A stretch of 64,000 nucleotides of DNA from contig CACZAM010000010.1 of NCBI GenBank assembly GCA_902779185.1, forward strand, positions 62,001 through 126,000. Direction: 5' to 3'. A program made the translations under genes and the position numbers. Source of the DNA: an uncultured Eubacteriales bacterium. Lineage in GTDB: Bacteria > Bacillota > Clostridia > Peptostreptococcales > Anaerovoracaceae. The first letter of the stretch is position 1, and each line of letters begins with the position of its first letter. The notes beneath the pieces are model-generated. The model was given only the letters and a program-made list of their open reading frames with translations, was not told the DNA's origin and searched no databases. Below, in pieces: positions 50,332 through 60,345 of the stretch.

Positions 50332-51768
50332 ATGCCAATTGATAAAAAAGACATACCTGTAACCGACAGAGCCGTAACGATGGAGAAGATAATCGCTCTC
50401 TGCAAAAACAGAGGCTACATCTTCCCGGGATCGGAAATTTACGGCGGACTGGCAAATACCTGGGACTTCGGTCCTCTCGGCGTGGAGTTCAAGAACAACA
50501 TCAAGGACGCCTGGAGACAGAAGTTCGTAAGAGAATCAAAACTTAATGTAGGACTCGACGCAGCCATACTGATGAACCCTCAGACATGGGTCGCATCGGG
50601 ACACGTGGGCGGATTCAGCGATCCGCTCATCGACTGCAGATCGTGCAAGACACGCTACAGAGCAGACCAGCTCATTGAGGACTGGTACAAGGAGAACGAG
50701 CCTGATACTGAGGTCGTGGTAGACGGATGGTCGAGAGAGGAGATGGAGAGTTTCATCACCGATAAGGCTATCAAGTGCCCTAACTGCGGCAAGAGCGACT
50801 TTACGGGCATCAGACAGTTCAACCTGATGTTCAAGACATTCCAGGGAGTTACCGAGGACTCGAAATCAGAGATCTACATGAGGCCTGAGACGGCACAGGG
50901 AATCTTTGTAAATTTCAAGAACGTACAGAGAACGGCCCGCAAGAAGATACCTTTCGGTATCGCGCAGGTCGGAAAATCATTCAGAAATGAGATCACACCT
51001 GGCAACTTCATCTTCAGAGTAAGAGAGTTCGAGCAGATGGAGCTGGAGTTCTTCTGCAAACCGGGTACAGAGCTCGACTGGTTCGATTACTGGAAGTCAT
51101 ACTGCCTCAGCTTCCTCAAGAATCTTGGGCTGAAGCCTGAATTCACAAGGTTCAGAGACCACACTCCTGAGGAGCTTTCGCACTACAGCAACGCGACAAC
51201 GGATATAGAGTATCTCTTCCCGTTCGGCTGGGGAGAGATCTGGGGCGTAGCGTCACGTACAGACTACGACCTCATGGCGCATCAGACCCACTCGGGAGAG
51301 GATATGAGCTATCTCGATCCTGAGACCAACGAGAGATACGTACCTTACTGCATCGAGCCTTCGGTAGGTGTCGAAAGACTCGTTCTGGCATTCCTCGTGG
51401 ATGCCTACGATGAGGAGATCCTTACAGACGCCAAGGGAAAGGAGGATGTACGTACGGTCCTCAGACTGCACCCGGCTCTTGCGCCGTATAAGGCTGCCGT
51501 GCTTCCGCTTTCAAAGAAGCTCGAAGACGTTGCCAGACCGGTATATGAAGAGCTCTGCAAGTATTTCATGGTTGAGTATGATGCTGCCGGATCCATCGGA
51601 AAGCGTTACAGAAGAGAGGACGAGATCGGAACACCGTTCTGCATCTGTGTTGACTTCGACACTGCTGAAGACGGTTCAGTGACAATCCGTGACCGTGACA
51701 CCATGGAACAGGTGAGAGTACCTGTCTCTGAGGTCAGGAATTATATCGAAGAGAGACTGCGTTTCTAA
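50332..51768 (+). CDS. glyQS: Glycyl-tRNA synthetase, single-chain (alpha2) type
   Basis: 478 residues. A class II enzyme of the archaeal/eukaryotic-like type used by many Firmicutes. Seen are motif 2/3 regions [25 protein letters not shown] and [13 protein letters not shown], the ETAQGIF strand [12 protein letters not shown], and a C-terminal anticodon-binding domain ([14 protein letters not shown]). Zinc ligands CRSCKTRY and CPNCGKSD are present. It starts 3 bases after the DUF4342 gene, leaving no room for a T-box leader. Confidence 0.96.
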   Translation: MPIDKKDIPVTDRAVTMEKIIALCKNRGYIFPGSEIYGGLANTWDFGPLGVEFKNNIKDAWRQKFVRESKLNVGLDAAILMNPQTWVASGHVGGFSDPLIDCRSCKTRYRADQLIEDWYKENEPDTEVVVDGWSREEMESFITDKAIKCPNCGKSDFTGIRQFNLMFKTFQGVTEDSKSEIYMRPETAQGIFVNFKNVQRTARKKIPFGIAQVGKSFRNEITPGNFIFRVREFEQMELEFFCKPGTELDWFDYWKSYCLSFLKNLGLKPEFTRFRDHTPEELSHYSNATTDIEYLFPFGWGEIWGVASRTDYDLMAHQTHSGEDMSYLDPETNERYVPYCIEPSVGVERLVLAFLVDAYDEEILTDAKGKEDVRTVLRLHPALAPYKAAVLPLSKKLEDVARPVYEELCKYFMVEYDAAGSIGKRYRREDEIGTPFCICVDFDTAEDGSVTIRDRDTMEQVRVPVSEVRNYIEERLRF

Positions 51769-51793
51769 CAAGCTATTCTATGATGCTTTAAGC

Positions 51794-51819
51794 ATCGTTA
51801 GTAAAAATCGTTAGTAAAA
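51794..51819 (+). repeat. Two direct copies of a 13-base repeat upstream of ppdK
   Basis: ATCGTTAGTAAAA occurs at 51794-51806 and again at 51807-51819, just upstream of the ppdK ribosome site. A short hairpin GATGC/GCATC precedes it. Confidence 0.7.
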
Positions 51820-51844
51820 AAAGAGAAAAAAGGAGAAAGGGCAT

Positions 51845-54472
51845 ATGGCAAAATATGTTTATTCGTTCAACGAGGGCACCAAGGATATGAGAGCTCTGCT
51901 CGGAGGCAAGGGAGCAAACCTTGCTGAAATGACCAACATCGGTCTTCCGGTACCTTTCGGATTCACGATCACTACGGATGTGTGCAGAAAGTACACTGAG
52001 GACGGTGGAGTACTCGCTCAGGAAGTGATCGATGAAGTATGGGAGCACATCGCTGAACTTGAAGAGGTAATGGGCAAGAAATTCGGAGACAACGAGAATC
52101 CGCTTCTCGTTTCGGTAAGATCCGGAGCACCTATCTCGATGCCGGGCATGATGGATACCATCCTCAACCTCGGACTCAATGACATCGCTGTTGAAGGTCT
52201 TGCAAAGAAGACAGGCAACGACAGATTCGCTTATGACAGCTACAGAAGATTCATGCAGATGTTCGGCGACGTAGTCATGGAGATCAAGAAGTCTAATTTC
52301 GATGCAGTATTTGAAAGCCAGAAGAAGAAGGCGGGGGTCGAATTCGACGTTCAGCTGACGACTGATGATCTCAAGGAGGTCATCGAAGGCTATAAGGAAG
52401 TCGTTAAGAGAGAGCTCGGAAGAGAGTTCCCGCAGGAGCCAAAGGATCAGCTGCTTGAGGCTATCAAGGCTGTATTCAGATCCTGGAATAACGACAGAGC
52501 CATTCTGTACAGAAAGATGTACGGCATCTCCGATTCCCTCGGAACAGCTGTAAACGTACAGTCAATGGTATTCGGAAACAGCGGAAACGATTCCGGTACA
52601 GGCGTAGCGTTCACACGTAACCCGGCAAACGGCGAGAATAAGCTCTTCGGAGAGTTCCTCGTAAACGCTCAGGGCGAGGACGTAGTAGCAGGTATCAGAA
52701 CACCGCAGCCTATCTCTGAGATGGCAGACGCTTTCCCTGAGGTATACGCGCAGTTCGAAAAGATCGCAAACACGCTCGAGAACCACTACAAGGATATGCA
52801 GGACATGGAGTTCACTGTTGAAGACAGAAAGCTCTTCATGCTGCAGACACGTAACGGCAAAAGAACAGCAGCTGCTGCTGTAAAGGTCGCCGTGGATCTG
52901 GTTAAAGAAGGTCTGATCGACAAGGACACTGCTGTTATGAGAGTAGAGCCTGACCAGATCAACCAGCTCCTGCATCCTGTATTCGACGCTGACGAGCTCA
53001 AGAAGGCAACTCCTGTAACAAAGGGACTTCCGGCATCGCCTGGCGCTGCTACAGGACAGATCGTATTCTCGGCAGATGACGCTGCCGCGTTCGCTGCTGA
53101 GGGCAAGAAGGTGATCCTCGTAAGAGAAGAGACTTCACCTGAGGACCTCGCCGGCATGGTAGCCGCTGAAGGTATCCTGACAGCACGCGGAGGCATGACA
53201 TCGCACGCGGCTGTAGTTGCGAGAGGAATGGGCAAGTGCTGTGTATCAGGCTGCAAGGAGATCACAGTAGACGAGGCAAACAAGACTCTGACAGTAGGCG
53301 GAAAGGTCTACACTGAGGGAGATTTCATCTCGCTTAACGGTACAGACGGAAACGTTTATACAGAGGCTATAAAGACTCTCGCTCCTGAGCTCTCCGGAGA
53401 TTTCGGACAGATCATGGAGTGGGCTGATGAGGCCAGAACACTCAAGGTCAGAACAAACGCCGATAATCCAAGAGATGCCGTTCAGGCTGTAGCATTCGGT
53501 GCTGAGGGCATCGGACTCTGCCGTACAGAGCACATGTTCTTCGATGATGAGAGGATCCCTAAGATCAGAAGAATGATCCTCGCTGAGAACGAAGAGGAGA
53601 GAAGAGAGGCTCTCGCGGGTCTTCTGCCATATCAGAAGGAAGACTTCAAGGGCATCTACAAGGCAATGGGTGACAGACCTGTAACCATCAGACTGCTTGA
53701 CCCGCCTCTGCATGAGTTCCTGCCTAAGACAGAAGAGGATATCAGACAGCTGTCCGAGCAGTTCAACATCCCTTATGAGAAGGTAGTAAACAAGACTCTC
53801 GAGCTCCACGAGTTCAACCCGATGCTGGGACACCGCGGATGCAGACTGGCTGTCACATATCCTGAGATCGCTGAGATGCAGACTGAGGCTATCATCATGG
53901 CGGCACTCGAGGTCCGCAAAGAGGAAGGCCTTGACGTAGTTCCTGAGATCATGGTACCTCTTGTAGGACATGTCAACGAGCTCAAGTTTGTCAAGAAGAC
54001 TATAGTTGAGACAGCTGACAAGCTGATCGCTGAGTCCGGGGAAGACATGAAGTACATGGTCGGAACAATGATCGAGATCCCAAGAGCTGCAGTTACTGCT
54101 GATGAGATCGCAGAAGAAGCTGAGTTCTTCTCATTCGGTACAAACGACCTAACACAGATGGGATTCGGATTCTCCAGAGACGACACCGGCGCTATCATCA
54201 AGGAGTACGTAGAGAAGGGCATCCTCGAAAGTGATCCGTTCCAGTCCCTTGACCAGTCCGGAGTAGGCAAGCTGGTAAAGATAGCTGTCGATGGCGGAAA
54301 GAAGACCAGACCGAACATCAAGCTCGGTATCTGCGGAGAGCACGGCGGAGACCCTGCATCCATAAAATTCTGCCACGAAGTAGGACTCAACTACGTATCC
54401 TGCTCACCGTTCAGAGTGCCTATCGCAAGACTGGCTGCCGCACAGGCTGCAATCGCTGAAAAGAGAGGCTAG
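51845..54472 (+). CDS. ppdK: Pyruvate, phosphate dikinase
   Basis: 875 residues, full length. Interconverts PEP + AMP + PPi and pyruvate + ATP + Pi, a PPi-linked glycolytic step in many anaerobes. The N-terminal ATP-grasp domain reads LLGGKGANLAEMTNIGLPVPFGFTI and SVRSGAPISMPGMMDTILNLG. The phosphorylated His454 is in GGMTSHAAVVARGMGKCCVSG. The C-terminal PEP-binding barrel has the catalytic Cys in GICGEHGGDP. AAAAGGAGAAAGGG precedes the ATG. Next to the membrane pyrophosphatase, so both genes handle PPi. Biased codon use suggests high expression. Confidence 0.97.
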   Translation: MAKYVYSFNEGTKDMRALLGGKGANLAEMTNIGLPVPFGFTITTDVCRKYTEDGGVLAQEVIDEVWEHIAELEEVMGKKFGDNENPLLVSVRSGAPISMPGMMDTILNLGLNDIAVEGLAKKTGNDRFAYDSYRRFMQMFGDVVMEIKKSNFDAVFESQKKKAGVEFDVQLTTDDLKEVIEGYKEVVKRELGREFPQEPKDQLLEAIKAVFRSWNNDRAILYRKMYGISDSLGTAVNVQSMVFGNSGNDSGTGVAFTRNPANGENKLFGEFLVNAQGEDVVAGIRTPQPISEMADAFPEVYAQFEKIANTLENHYKDMQDMEFTVEDRKLFMLQTRNGKRTAAAAVKVAVDLVKEGLIDKDTAVMRVEPDQINQLLHPVFDADELKKATPVTKGLPASPGAATGQIVFSADDAAAFAAEGKKVILVREETSPEDLAGMVAAEGILTARGGMTSHAAVVARGMGKCCVSGCKEITVDEANKTLTVGGKVYTEGDFISLNGTDGNVYTEAIKTLAPELSGDFGQIMEWADEARTLKVRTNADNPRDAVQAVAFGAEGIGLCRTEHMFFDDERIPKIRRMILAENEEERREALAGLLPYQKEDFKGIYKAMGDRPVTIRLLDPPLHEFLPKTEEDIRQLSEQFNIPYEKVVNKTLELHEFNPMLGHRGCRLAVTYPEIAEMQTEAIIMAALEVRKEEGLDVVPEIMVPLVGHVNELKFVKKTIVETADKLIAESGEDMKYMVGTMIEIPRAAVTADEIAEEAEFFSFGTNDLTQMGFGFSRDDTGAIIKEYVEKGILESDPFQSLDQSGVGKLVKIAVDGGKKTRPNIKLGICGEHGGDPASIKFCHEVGLNYVSCSPFRVPIARLAAAQAAIAEKRG

Positions 54473-54508
54473 CTTAAGCTTAAGGCGAAGCCGTACAAAC
54501 AGACTTGA

Positions 54509-54548
54509 CACACCTGCAGAACATTGCCGTTCAGCAGGTGTGTTTTTT
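54509..54548 (+). terminator. Terminator of ppdK
   Basis: A 9-bp stem CACACCTGC/GCAGGTGTG (54509-54517, 54534-54542) with a 16-base loop and TTTTTT. Confidence 0.88.
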
Positions 54549-54626
54549 AGTGCACACTGCTTTGTTTGCAAAAACAAAAAAATATTCGAATTATTATCAA
54601 AAAAACAAGATTAACCTTGAATTACA

Positions 54627-54654
54627 TTGTATATTCCAAGCAATCTGTTATACT
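54627..54654 (+). promoter_or_regulatory. hppA promoter
   Basis: TTGTAT (54627-54632), 16 bases, TATACT (54649-54654). Transcription from about 54661 would give a leader of about 165 bases. Confidence 0.5.
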
Positions 54655-54825
54655 GAACAGGTAAGGAAAAACAAAGCAATACAATGTTCTTTATTGAGAA
54701 CAATTTTGCCTGAGTATATAATTACATCAAAGGGGCTGTTGTTCAGTCCGCTTGAATCTATTAAAAACTGTTACGATATAAGGGCAACCGGTTGCTTTGG
54801 AAAGTTATTTAAGGAGGCAATTCAA
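54655..54825 (+). other. Long AT-rich leader of hppA
   Basis: The leader holds GTTC-tttattga-GAAC (near 54695) and a perfect 12-base palindrome GCAACCGGTTGC (54784-54795) about 25 bases before the ribosome site AAGGAGG (54811-54817). No known riboswitch consensus is recognised. An open frame continues upstream through it but has no ribosome site. Confidence 0.4.
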
Positions 54826-56943
54826 ATGCAAGACTATCTGTTAACACATCTGTACTGGATAAGTCTGTTTGCTTCCATCTGCGCTCTTGTTTTTGCCTAT
54901 GTACAGGCAAAAAAGGTTCTGAACTCAGATGAAGGAACAGACAGGATGAAAGAGATCTCAAGGTTCGTGCGCACAGGCGCCGCGGCTTTCCTGAAACGTC
55001 AGTACCGTACAGTAATCATCTTCTTCATCGTAATGTTCTGCGTACTATGCGGAATGGCTGCAGCTCATAAGCTGACATGGTATGTACCGTTCGCGTTCAT
55101 CACCGGCGGCTTCTTCTCCGGCCTTTCCGGATATATAGGAATGAGCATCGCTACACGCGCAAACGACCGTACCGCATGCGCGGCTCAGCAGAGCCTCAAC
55201 AAGGGTCTCAGGGTAGCGTTCTCTGCCGGTTCCGTCATGGGATTCACGGTAGTAGGACTCGGTCTTCTCGACATCTCGCTCTGGTATGCGCTGCTTGACC
55301 TCGTATTCCATGAATCACTCGAGAATATCACGGCCGCAATGGTAACATTCGGAATGGGAGCTTCTTCAATGGCTCTGTTTGCCCGTGTAGGCGGCGGTAT
55401 CTTCACAAAGGCTGCTGACGTAGGTGCTGATCTCGTTGGTAAGGTCGAAGCCGGAATTCCTGAAGATGACCCTCGTAACCCTGCTGTTATCGCTGACAAC
55501 GTAGGTGATAACGTAGGTGACGTAGCCGGAATGGGCGCTGACCTTTATGAGTCCTATGTAGGATCCATGGTATCGACATGCGCTCTCGGAGCTATCGCTT
55601 TCTACGCCAGCGGTCTTGGCGTCAAGTCCGTGGCACTGCCTCTGCTGATGGCAGCTGTTGGTGTAGTATTCTCCGTTATCGGGTCATTCTTCGTACAGAC
55701 AAAGGAAGGCGCAAGCCAGAAAAACCTGCTCGCAGCTCTCCGCCGCGGCACAAACTTCTCAGCTATCGCTACTGCAGTATTCTCGTTCGTGCTCGTATGG
55801 TGGCTCTTTGGAATCGAGTTCTACGGACTCTATCTTGCCATCATAGCAGGACTTCTCGCAGGCGTTCTTATCGGACTCTGCACTGAGTACTATACTTCAG
55901 ATACATACAAGCCGACTCAGAAGATCGCTGAGTCCTCACAGACAGGTACTGCTACACTCATAATCAGCGGACTCGGAACAGGAATGATGTCCACAACACT
56001 CCCGATCCTCATCGTCGGAGCGGCCATCATCATCGCTTACTACTGCTCGGGCATGTGCCCTGTGGATGTAGCACCGTCGAGCATCGGACTTTATGGAATC
56101 TCGCTCGCAGCTGTCGGAATGCTCTCAACACTCGGTATCACACTGGCTACAGACGCTTACGGCCCTGTAGCTGATAACGCAGGCGGAATCGCCGAGATGG
56201 CAGGACTTCCTCCTGAAGTACGTGAGAGAACAGATGCTCTCGACTCGCTCGGCAACACTACAGCCGCTACAGGAAAGGGCTTTGCTATCGGTTCCGCCGG
56301 AATGACAGCACTTGCTCTTATCGCTAACTTTAAGGAAAAGCTCCTCGTATACATGCCGGACGGACAGGACCTGCAGCTCAATCTGCTCGACCCTAAGGTC
56401 CTCGTAGGCCTCTTCATCGGAGCATGTCTGCCGTTCCTCTTCTCATCGCTTACCATGGGCGCTGTTAACCGCGCTGCTCAGAGCGTCGTGCTTGAGGTAA
56501 GGCGCCAGTTCAAGGAGATCCCGGGACTTATGGAAGGTACTGCGACTGCAGATTACGCACGCTGCGTAGACCTTTGCTCCAGGGCATCCCTCAAGGAGAT
56601 GATCCTGCCTGCATGCGTAGGCATCGCGGCTCCTATCGTTACAGGTCTGATCCTCGGTGGACTCGGAGTAGTCGGAATGCTTTGCGGAGCTACGGTATCC
56701 GGATTCATCATGGCTATCTTCATGGCTAACTCAGGCGGTGCCTGGGACAATGCCAAGAAGTACATTGAAGCAGGACACTTCGGCGGCAAAGGCAGCGACA
56801 ACCACAAGGCTGCTGTTGTCGGCGATACTATCGGCGACCCGTTCAAGGATACATCCGGTCCTTCGATCAACATCCTGATCAAGCTGGTATCGATGGTATC
56901 CATCGTATTTGCGGGACTTATTGCTTCCGTAAGTCTCCTGTAA
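54826..56943 (+). CDS. hppA: K+-dependent membrane-bound pyrophosphatase (Na+ or H+ pump)
   Basis: 705 residues from the ATG at 54826 (AAGGAGG just upstream), with about 16 membrane helices. It couples PPi hydrolysis to ion pumping. Seen are the PPi-binding [28 protein letters not shown], and [16 protein letters not shown], and the C-terminal [32 protein letters not shown] carries Ala where K+-independent pumps have Lys, so K+ activation is predicted. Sodium versus proton specificity cannot be decided here. Neighbour of ppdK. Confidence 0.94.
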   Translation: MQDYLLTHLYWISLFASICALVFAYVQAKKVLNSDEGTDRMKEISRFVRTGAAAFLKRQYRTVIIFFIVMFCVLCGMAAAHKLTWYVPFAFITGGFFSGLSGYIGMSIATRANDRTACAAQQSLNKGLRVAFSAGSVMGFTVVGLGLLDISLWYALLDLVFHESLENITAAMVTFGMGASSMALFARVGGGIFTKAADVGADLVGKVEAGIPEDDPRNPAVIADNVGDNVGDVAGMGADLYESYVGSMVSTCALGAIAFYASGLGVKSVALPLLMAAVGVVFSVIGSFFVQTKEGASQKNLLAALRRGTNFSAIATAVFSFVLVWWLFGIEFYGLYLAIIAGLLAGVLIGLCTEYYTSDTYKPTQKIAESSQTGTATLIISGLGTGMMSTTLPILIVGAAIIIAYYCSGMCPVDVAPSSIGLYGISLAAVGMLSTLGITLATDAYGPVADNAGGIAEMAGLPPEVRERTDALDSLGNTTAATGKGFAIGSAGMTALALIANFKEKLLVYMPDGQDLQLNLLDPKVLVGLFIGACLPFLFSSLTMGAVNRAAQSVVLEVRRQFKEIPGLMEGTATADYARCVDLCSRASLKEMILPACVGIAAPIVTGLILGGLGVVGMLCGATVSGFIMAIFMANSGGAWDNAKKYIEAGHFGGKGSDNHKAAVVGDTIGDPFKDTSGPSINILIKLVSMVSIVFAGLIASVSLL

Positions 56944-56973
56944 GCTTATCGCTCCGGTATTAAGGAGTTAATG

Positions 56974-57005
56974 AAGCACTCACATCACAGGTGTGGGTGC
57001 TTTTA
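56974..57005 (+). terminator. Terminator of hppA
   Basis: A 12-bp stem (56974-56985, 56991-57002; two G-T pairs) with a CACAG loop, ending in TTTT. Confidence 0.85.
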
Positions 57006-57089
57006 TTATGGAGTTAGGCATTTCGAATTTATGCTATAATGACTGTATATGAACTGAAGCAACAGGAAACATAAAATGACAGGGGAGAC

Positions 57090-58250
57090 ATGGTCGTGAA
57101 GAAAGACCATTTTAAACTAAGATACAAGCTTATATATAAGATAATTGGAAGCCTTGCTCCGCTGATCCTGCACAAGTATGGATTCAAAACAGACAGGATC
57201 AGCAAAAAAGATGAACCGTATATCGTCATAGCCAATCATCTTACTGAAGTCGACATGATAATGGTAGCAGGCGCTTTTGCCGAGCATATGTATTATGTGG
57301 CAGGTGAACATCTGCTCAGAACCAAGGCCGGGCCAAAGATGAAATGGGGGCAGGATCCTATTTTCACATACAAGGGGTCAGCATCGATAGATACCATGCG
57401 TGAGGTCATAAGGCGCATAAAAGCCGGTCATAACGTCATGATATTTCCTGAGGGCAGCAGGTCTTTCAACGGGGAGACCATGAAGATAGACAGCAGCATG
57501 GCGAAACTTGTCAGAACAGCCGGCTGCGCGCTTGCTACGTATCACATAGAAGGCGGTTACTTTGTCGCGCCGAGATGGGCATATACGACCAGGACCGGAC
57601 CGATGAAAGGGAATACAGTCAACATATATTCATCGGAAGACATCAGGAATATGAGTGTAACGGAGCTCACTGACTGCATAAACCGGGATCTTTACGAGAA
57701 CGCCTACGAGACGCAGCGAAAAAATATGTACGCCTACAGGGGCGAAAGACTGGCTGAAGGCCTGGAGAACTATCTCGTGAAATGCTCATGCTGCGGAGCT
57801 TTTGACACAATGGTAACTGAGGAAGACAGCTTCCGCTGCACTGAGTGCGGCCAGTCAGGAAGATACACCGAAAAAGGGCTCCTTGAAGGTGAAGGGCTCA
57901 GATTCGACAGCGTTTACGACTGGGGTGTATGGTCAGAAAAGGAAACTGTCAGACATATAGAAGCTTTTGAAGGAGAGGAGCCTGTATTCTGTGATACAGA
58001 AGTTGTACTGTATGAGGTGCTTCCGGATCACAGCAGAACCGATCTGCTTTCAGGAGATCTGAAAGGATATAAAGACATGTTCGTGATAGGGACGGAGGAA
58101 TTCCGCTTTGAAGATATAAGGGGCATGGACATGCTCTATTTCGGCAAAACGCTTGTGTTCACTTATAAAAAGAGACATCTGGCCATTACCGGAGAGCACT
58201 ATCACGCTATAAAGTATCAGAAACTTTATGATGTCTTTAAGCAAAATTAA
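57090..58250 (+). CDS. PlsC-like acyltransferase fused to a zinc ribbon and a C-terminal domain
   Basis: 386 residues. Residues about 15-200 are a lysophospholipid acyltransferase domain with the catalytic HLTEVD (HxxxxD; His50, Asp55) and FPEGSRS (119-125) that positions the phosphate. Residues 232-253 give a zinc ribbon (CSCC ... CTEC; Cys232, 234 or 235, 250, 253). The last ~120 residues are mixed and unassigned. There is no obvious transmembrane helix beyond a short N-terminal one. It is a variant of 1-acyl-glycerol-3-phosphate acyltransferase with an extra sensor- or nucleic-acid-type part. ATG 57090 is chosen over later starts; GGGGAGA lies upstream. Confidence 0.8.
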   Translation: MVVKKDHFKLRYKLIYKIIGSLAPLILHKYGFKTDRISKKDEPYIVIANHLTEVDMIMVAGAFAEHMYYVAGEHLLRTKAGPKMKWGQDPIFTYKGSASIDTMREVIRRIKAGHNVMIFPEGSRSFNGETMKIDSSMAKLVRTAGCALATYHIEGGYFVAPRWAYTTRTGPMKGNTVNIYSSEDIRNMSVTELTDCINRDLYENAYETQRKNMYAYRGERLAEGLENYLVKCSCCGAFDTMVTEEDSFRCTECGQSGRYTEKGLLEGEGLRFDSVYDWGVWSEKETVRHIEAFEGEEPVFCDTEVVLYEVLPDHSRTDLLSGDLKGYKDMFVIGTEEFRFEDIRGMDMLYFGKTLVFTYKKRHLAITGEHYHAIKYQKLYDVFKQN

Positions 58251-58273
58251 TAGACCAGACATCGCATAAGGAC

Positions 58274-58313
58274 TATACTATAGTAAATTCACTGAAAGGT
58301 TTCATATAGTATA
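58274..58313 (+). other. Hairpin in the kup leader
   Basis: TATACTATA (58274-58282) and TATAGTATA (58305-58313) pair over nine bases around a 22-base loop ending 14 bases before the kup ATG. It might be an operator or an RNA fold near the ribosome site; no known riboswitch is recognised. The sequence also includes possible -10 boxes. Confidence 0.35.
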
Positions 58314-58326
58314 ACAGGCACTTCAT

Positions 58327-60345
58327 ATGAAAAGACCACTGGAAAATCAACCTGAACACAATACAAAAAGTAAATTCAGCATGGGAATGATACTCGTCGC
58401 CATAGGCATCGTGTACGGCGACATCGGAACATCTCCTATGTATGTAATGAAATCGATCGTAGAGGGCAACGGCGGCATACAGCATGTAGACCCGGATTTC
58501 ATAGTCGGTTCGCTGTCTCTCGTCATCTGGACCATCACACTGCTGACTACAGTAAAGCACGTTCTGATAGCGCTTAAGGCAGATAACCACGGTGAGGGAG
58601 GAATTTTCGCCCTTTACACACTGGTACGGGATTACGGCAAATGGCTTATCATACCAACGATGATAGGCGGGTGCACGATGCTTGCGGACGGAGTGCTTAC
58701 ACCGGCCGTTACAGTCACGACTGCCGTTGAAGGTCTGCGAAGCATACCTTTCATGAACAGACTTCTGGGTGAAGGACAGGTAGTGGTGATCGTCATAACA
58801 CTTACTATCGTAAGTGTGCTGTTCATGATACAGCGAAGCGGCACCAGTTCTATAGGAAAGATGTTCGGGCCTGTGATGATGATATGGTTCCTTTACCTTG
58901 GCCTGACGGGAATTTGGCTTTCACTTGGAGATCTTTCGATAATCAGGGCGCTCAATCCTATCTATGCAGTCAAGGTGCTTTTCAGTCCGGGCAATAAGGC
59001 GGGACTTATGATACTTGGAAGCGTATTCCTCTGTACTACCGGAGCTGAAGCGCTTTATACGGACATGGGCCATGTAGGCAAGGAGAACATCATGCGCAGC
59101 TGGCCTTTCGTAAAGACCTGCCTGATACTCAACTACATGGGGCAGTGTGTATGGATCCTGGCAAACCGCAATAATCCTGAGATGGCTGCGATACATGATC
59201 TGAATCCTTTCTATATGATGCTTCCTCAGGGCATGCGTCCTGTAGCCATCGTGCTCAGCGCCATGGCTGCGATCATAGCCAGCCAGGCACTCATAAGCGG
59301 AAGCTATACACTTGTGCACGAGGCGGCGGCTCTTGACCTGATGCCGCATCTCAATGTCAGATATCCGTCAGACACACACGGACAGATCTATATCCCTTTA
59401 GTGAACAACATTCTGTGGATACTCTGCGCAGCTGTCATCCTGTATTTCAGAAGCGGATCACGCATGGAGAACGCATACGGTCTGGCTATCACCATAAGCA
59501 TGCTCATGATGACGGTGCTATTCACAGTATATATCGGTGTACTGCATAAGAAGATCATCGGAGCGATCCTGTTTGCAGTTACATTTACTTCACTTGAAGG
59601 CGTTTTCTTTGTATCCAGCCTTGGCAAGTTCTCGATAGGCGGCTATGTAGCCATCATCATTTCGCTTGTCATTCTTCTCATAATGATCAGCTGGTACCGG
59701 GGCACACAGATAGAGCGCATGCAGAAAGTCAAGCTCCCGATGCGTGACTATCTTTCGAATATCAAGTCATTGCAGGATGACCCGGATATCCCGTATACTA
59801 GCAATAACCTTGTATATATAGCTAAGGGTGACAATTTTGAAGAGATAGACCGTGACATCCTTTATTCGATACTTGACAGAGATCCTAAAAAAGCTGATGC
59901 TTACTGGTTCATAAGCGTTAATACCACACATGAGCCGTTTGACAGGGAATATGAAGTGGAGACTTTCGGAACGGACTACATCTTCCGCGTCAACCTTATC
60001 CTCGGATACAAGGTGCATCAGAGCATCAATATTTATTTAAGACAGATAGTACACGACCTTCTGAAGACCGGCGAACTGCCAAGGCAGTTCAGGGAGCACT
60101 CCATATACGGACCGTCAGATGTCGGATCATTCAAGTTCTGCATGATCCGTAAGATGATGCCGGGAGAAGGGGATCTTGCCCCGGTTGACAACTTCCTGAT
60201 CCACAATAAGTATCTGATCAGGAGGCTTGCCGGAAGTCCGGTCAGATGGTTCGGTCTCCAGACTTCACGCGTGCTGATCGAGTATGTACCGTTATTCCTT
60301 CCTAAGAGACAGCAGGAAGAAGAGAGACTTGAAAGGATCAGATAA
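58327..60345 (+). CDS. kup: KUP-type potassium transporter
   Basis: 672 residues. About 12 membrane helices followed by a C-terminal cytosolic domain of ~160 residues. The N-terminal signature VAIGIVYGDIGTSPMYVMKSIV and the LKADNHGEGGIFALYTLV loop are diagnostic, as are GSVFLCTTGAEALYTDMGHVG and RYPSDTHGQIYIPLVN. It imports K+ with H+. The nearest ribosome site is weak. The gene ends at the base before the galM ATG. Confidence 0.95.
   Translation: MKRPLENQPEHNTKSKFSMGMILVAIGIVYGDIGTSPMYVMKSIVEGNGGIQHVDPDFIVGSLSLVIWTITLLTTVKHVLIALKADNHGEGGIFALYTLVRDYGKWLIIPTMIGGCTMLADGVLTPAVTVTTAVEGLRSIPFMNRLLGEGQVVVIVITLTIVSVLFMIQRSGTSSIGKMFGPVMMIWFLYLGLTGIWLSLGDLSIIRALNPIYAVKVLFSPGNKAGLMILGSVFLCTTGAEALYTDMGHVGKENIMRSWPFVKTCLILNYMGQCVWILANRNNPEMAAIHDLNPFYMMLPQGMRPVAIVLSAMAAIIASQALISGSYTLVHEAAALDLMPHLNVRYPSDTHGQIYIPLVNNILWILCAAVILYFRSGSRMENAYGLAITISMLMMTVLFTVYIGVLHKKIIGAILFAVTFTSLEGVFFVSSLGKFSIGGYVAIIISLVILLIMISWYRGTQIERMQKVKLPMRDYLSNIKSLQDDPDIPYTSNNLVYIAKGDNFEEIDRDILYSILDRDPKKADAYWFISVNTTHEPFDREYEVETFGTDYIFRVNLILGYKVHQSINIYLRQIVHDLLKTGELPRQFREHSIYGPSDVGSFKFCMIRKMMPGEGDLAPVDNFLIHNKYLIRRLAGSPVRWFGLQTSRVLIEYVPLFLPKRQQEEERLERIR

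Noticed and set aside
54505..54825. N-terminal extension of the pyrophosphatase from 54505
   Set aside because: It begins inside the ppdK terminator and is AT-rich with no ribosome site; AAGGAGG precedes the ATG at 54826, which gives the family N-terminus.
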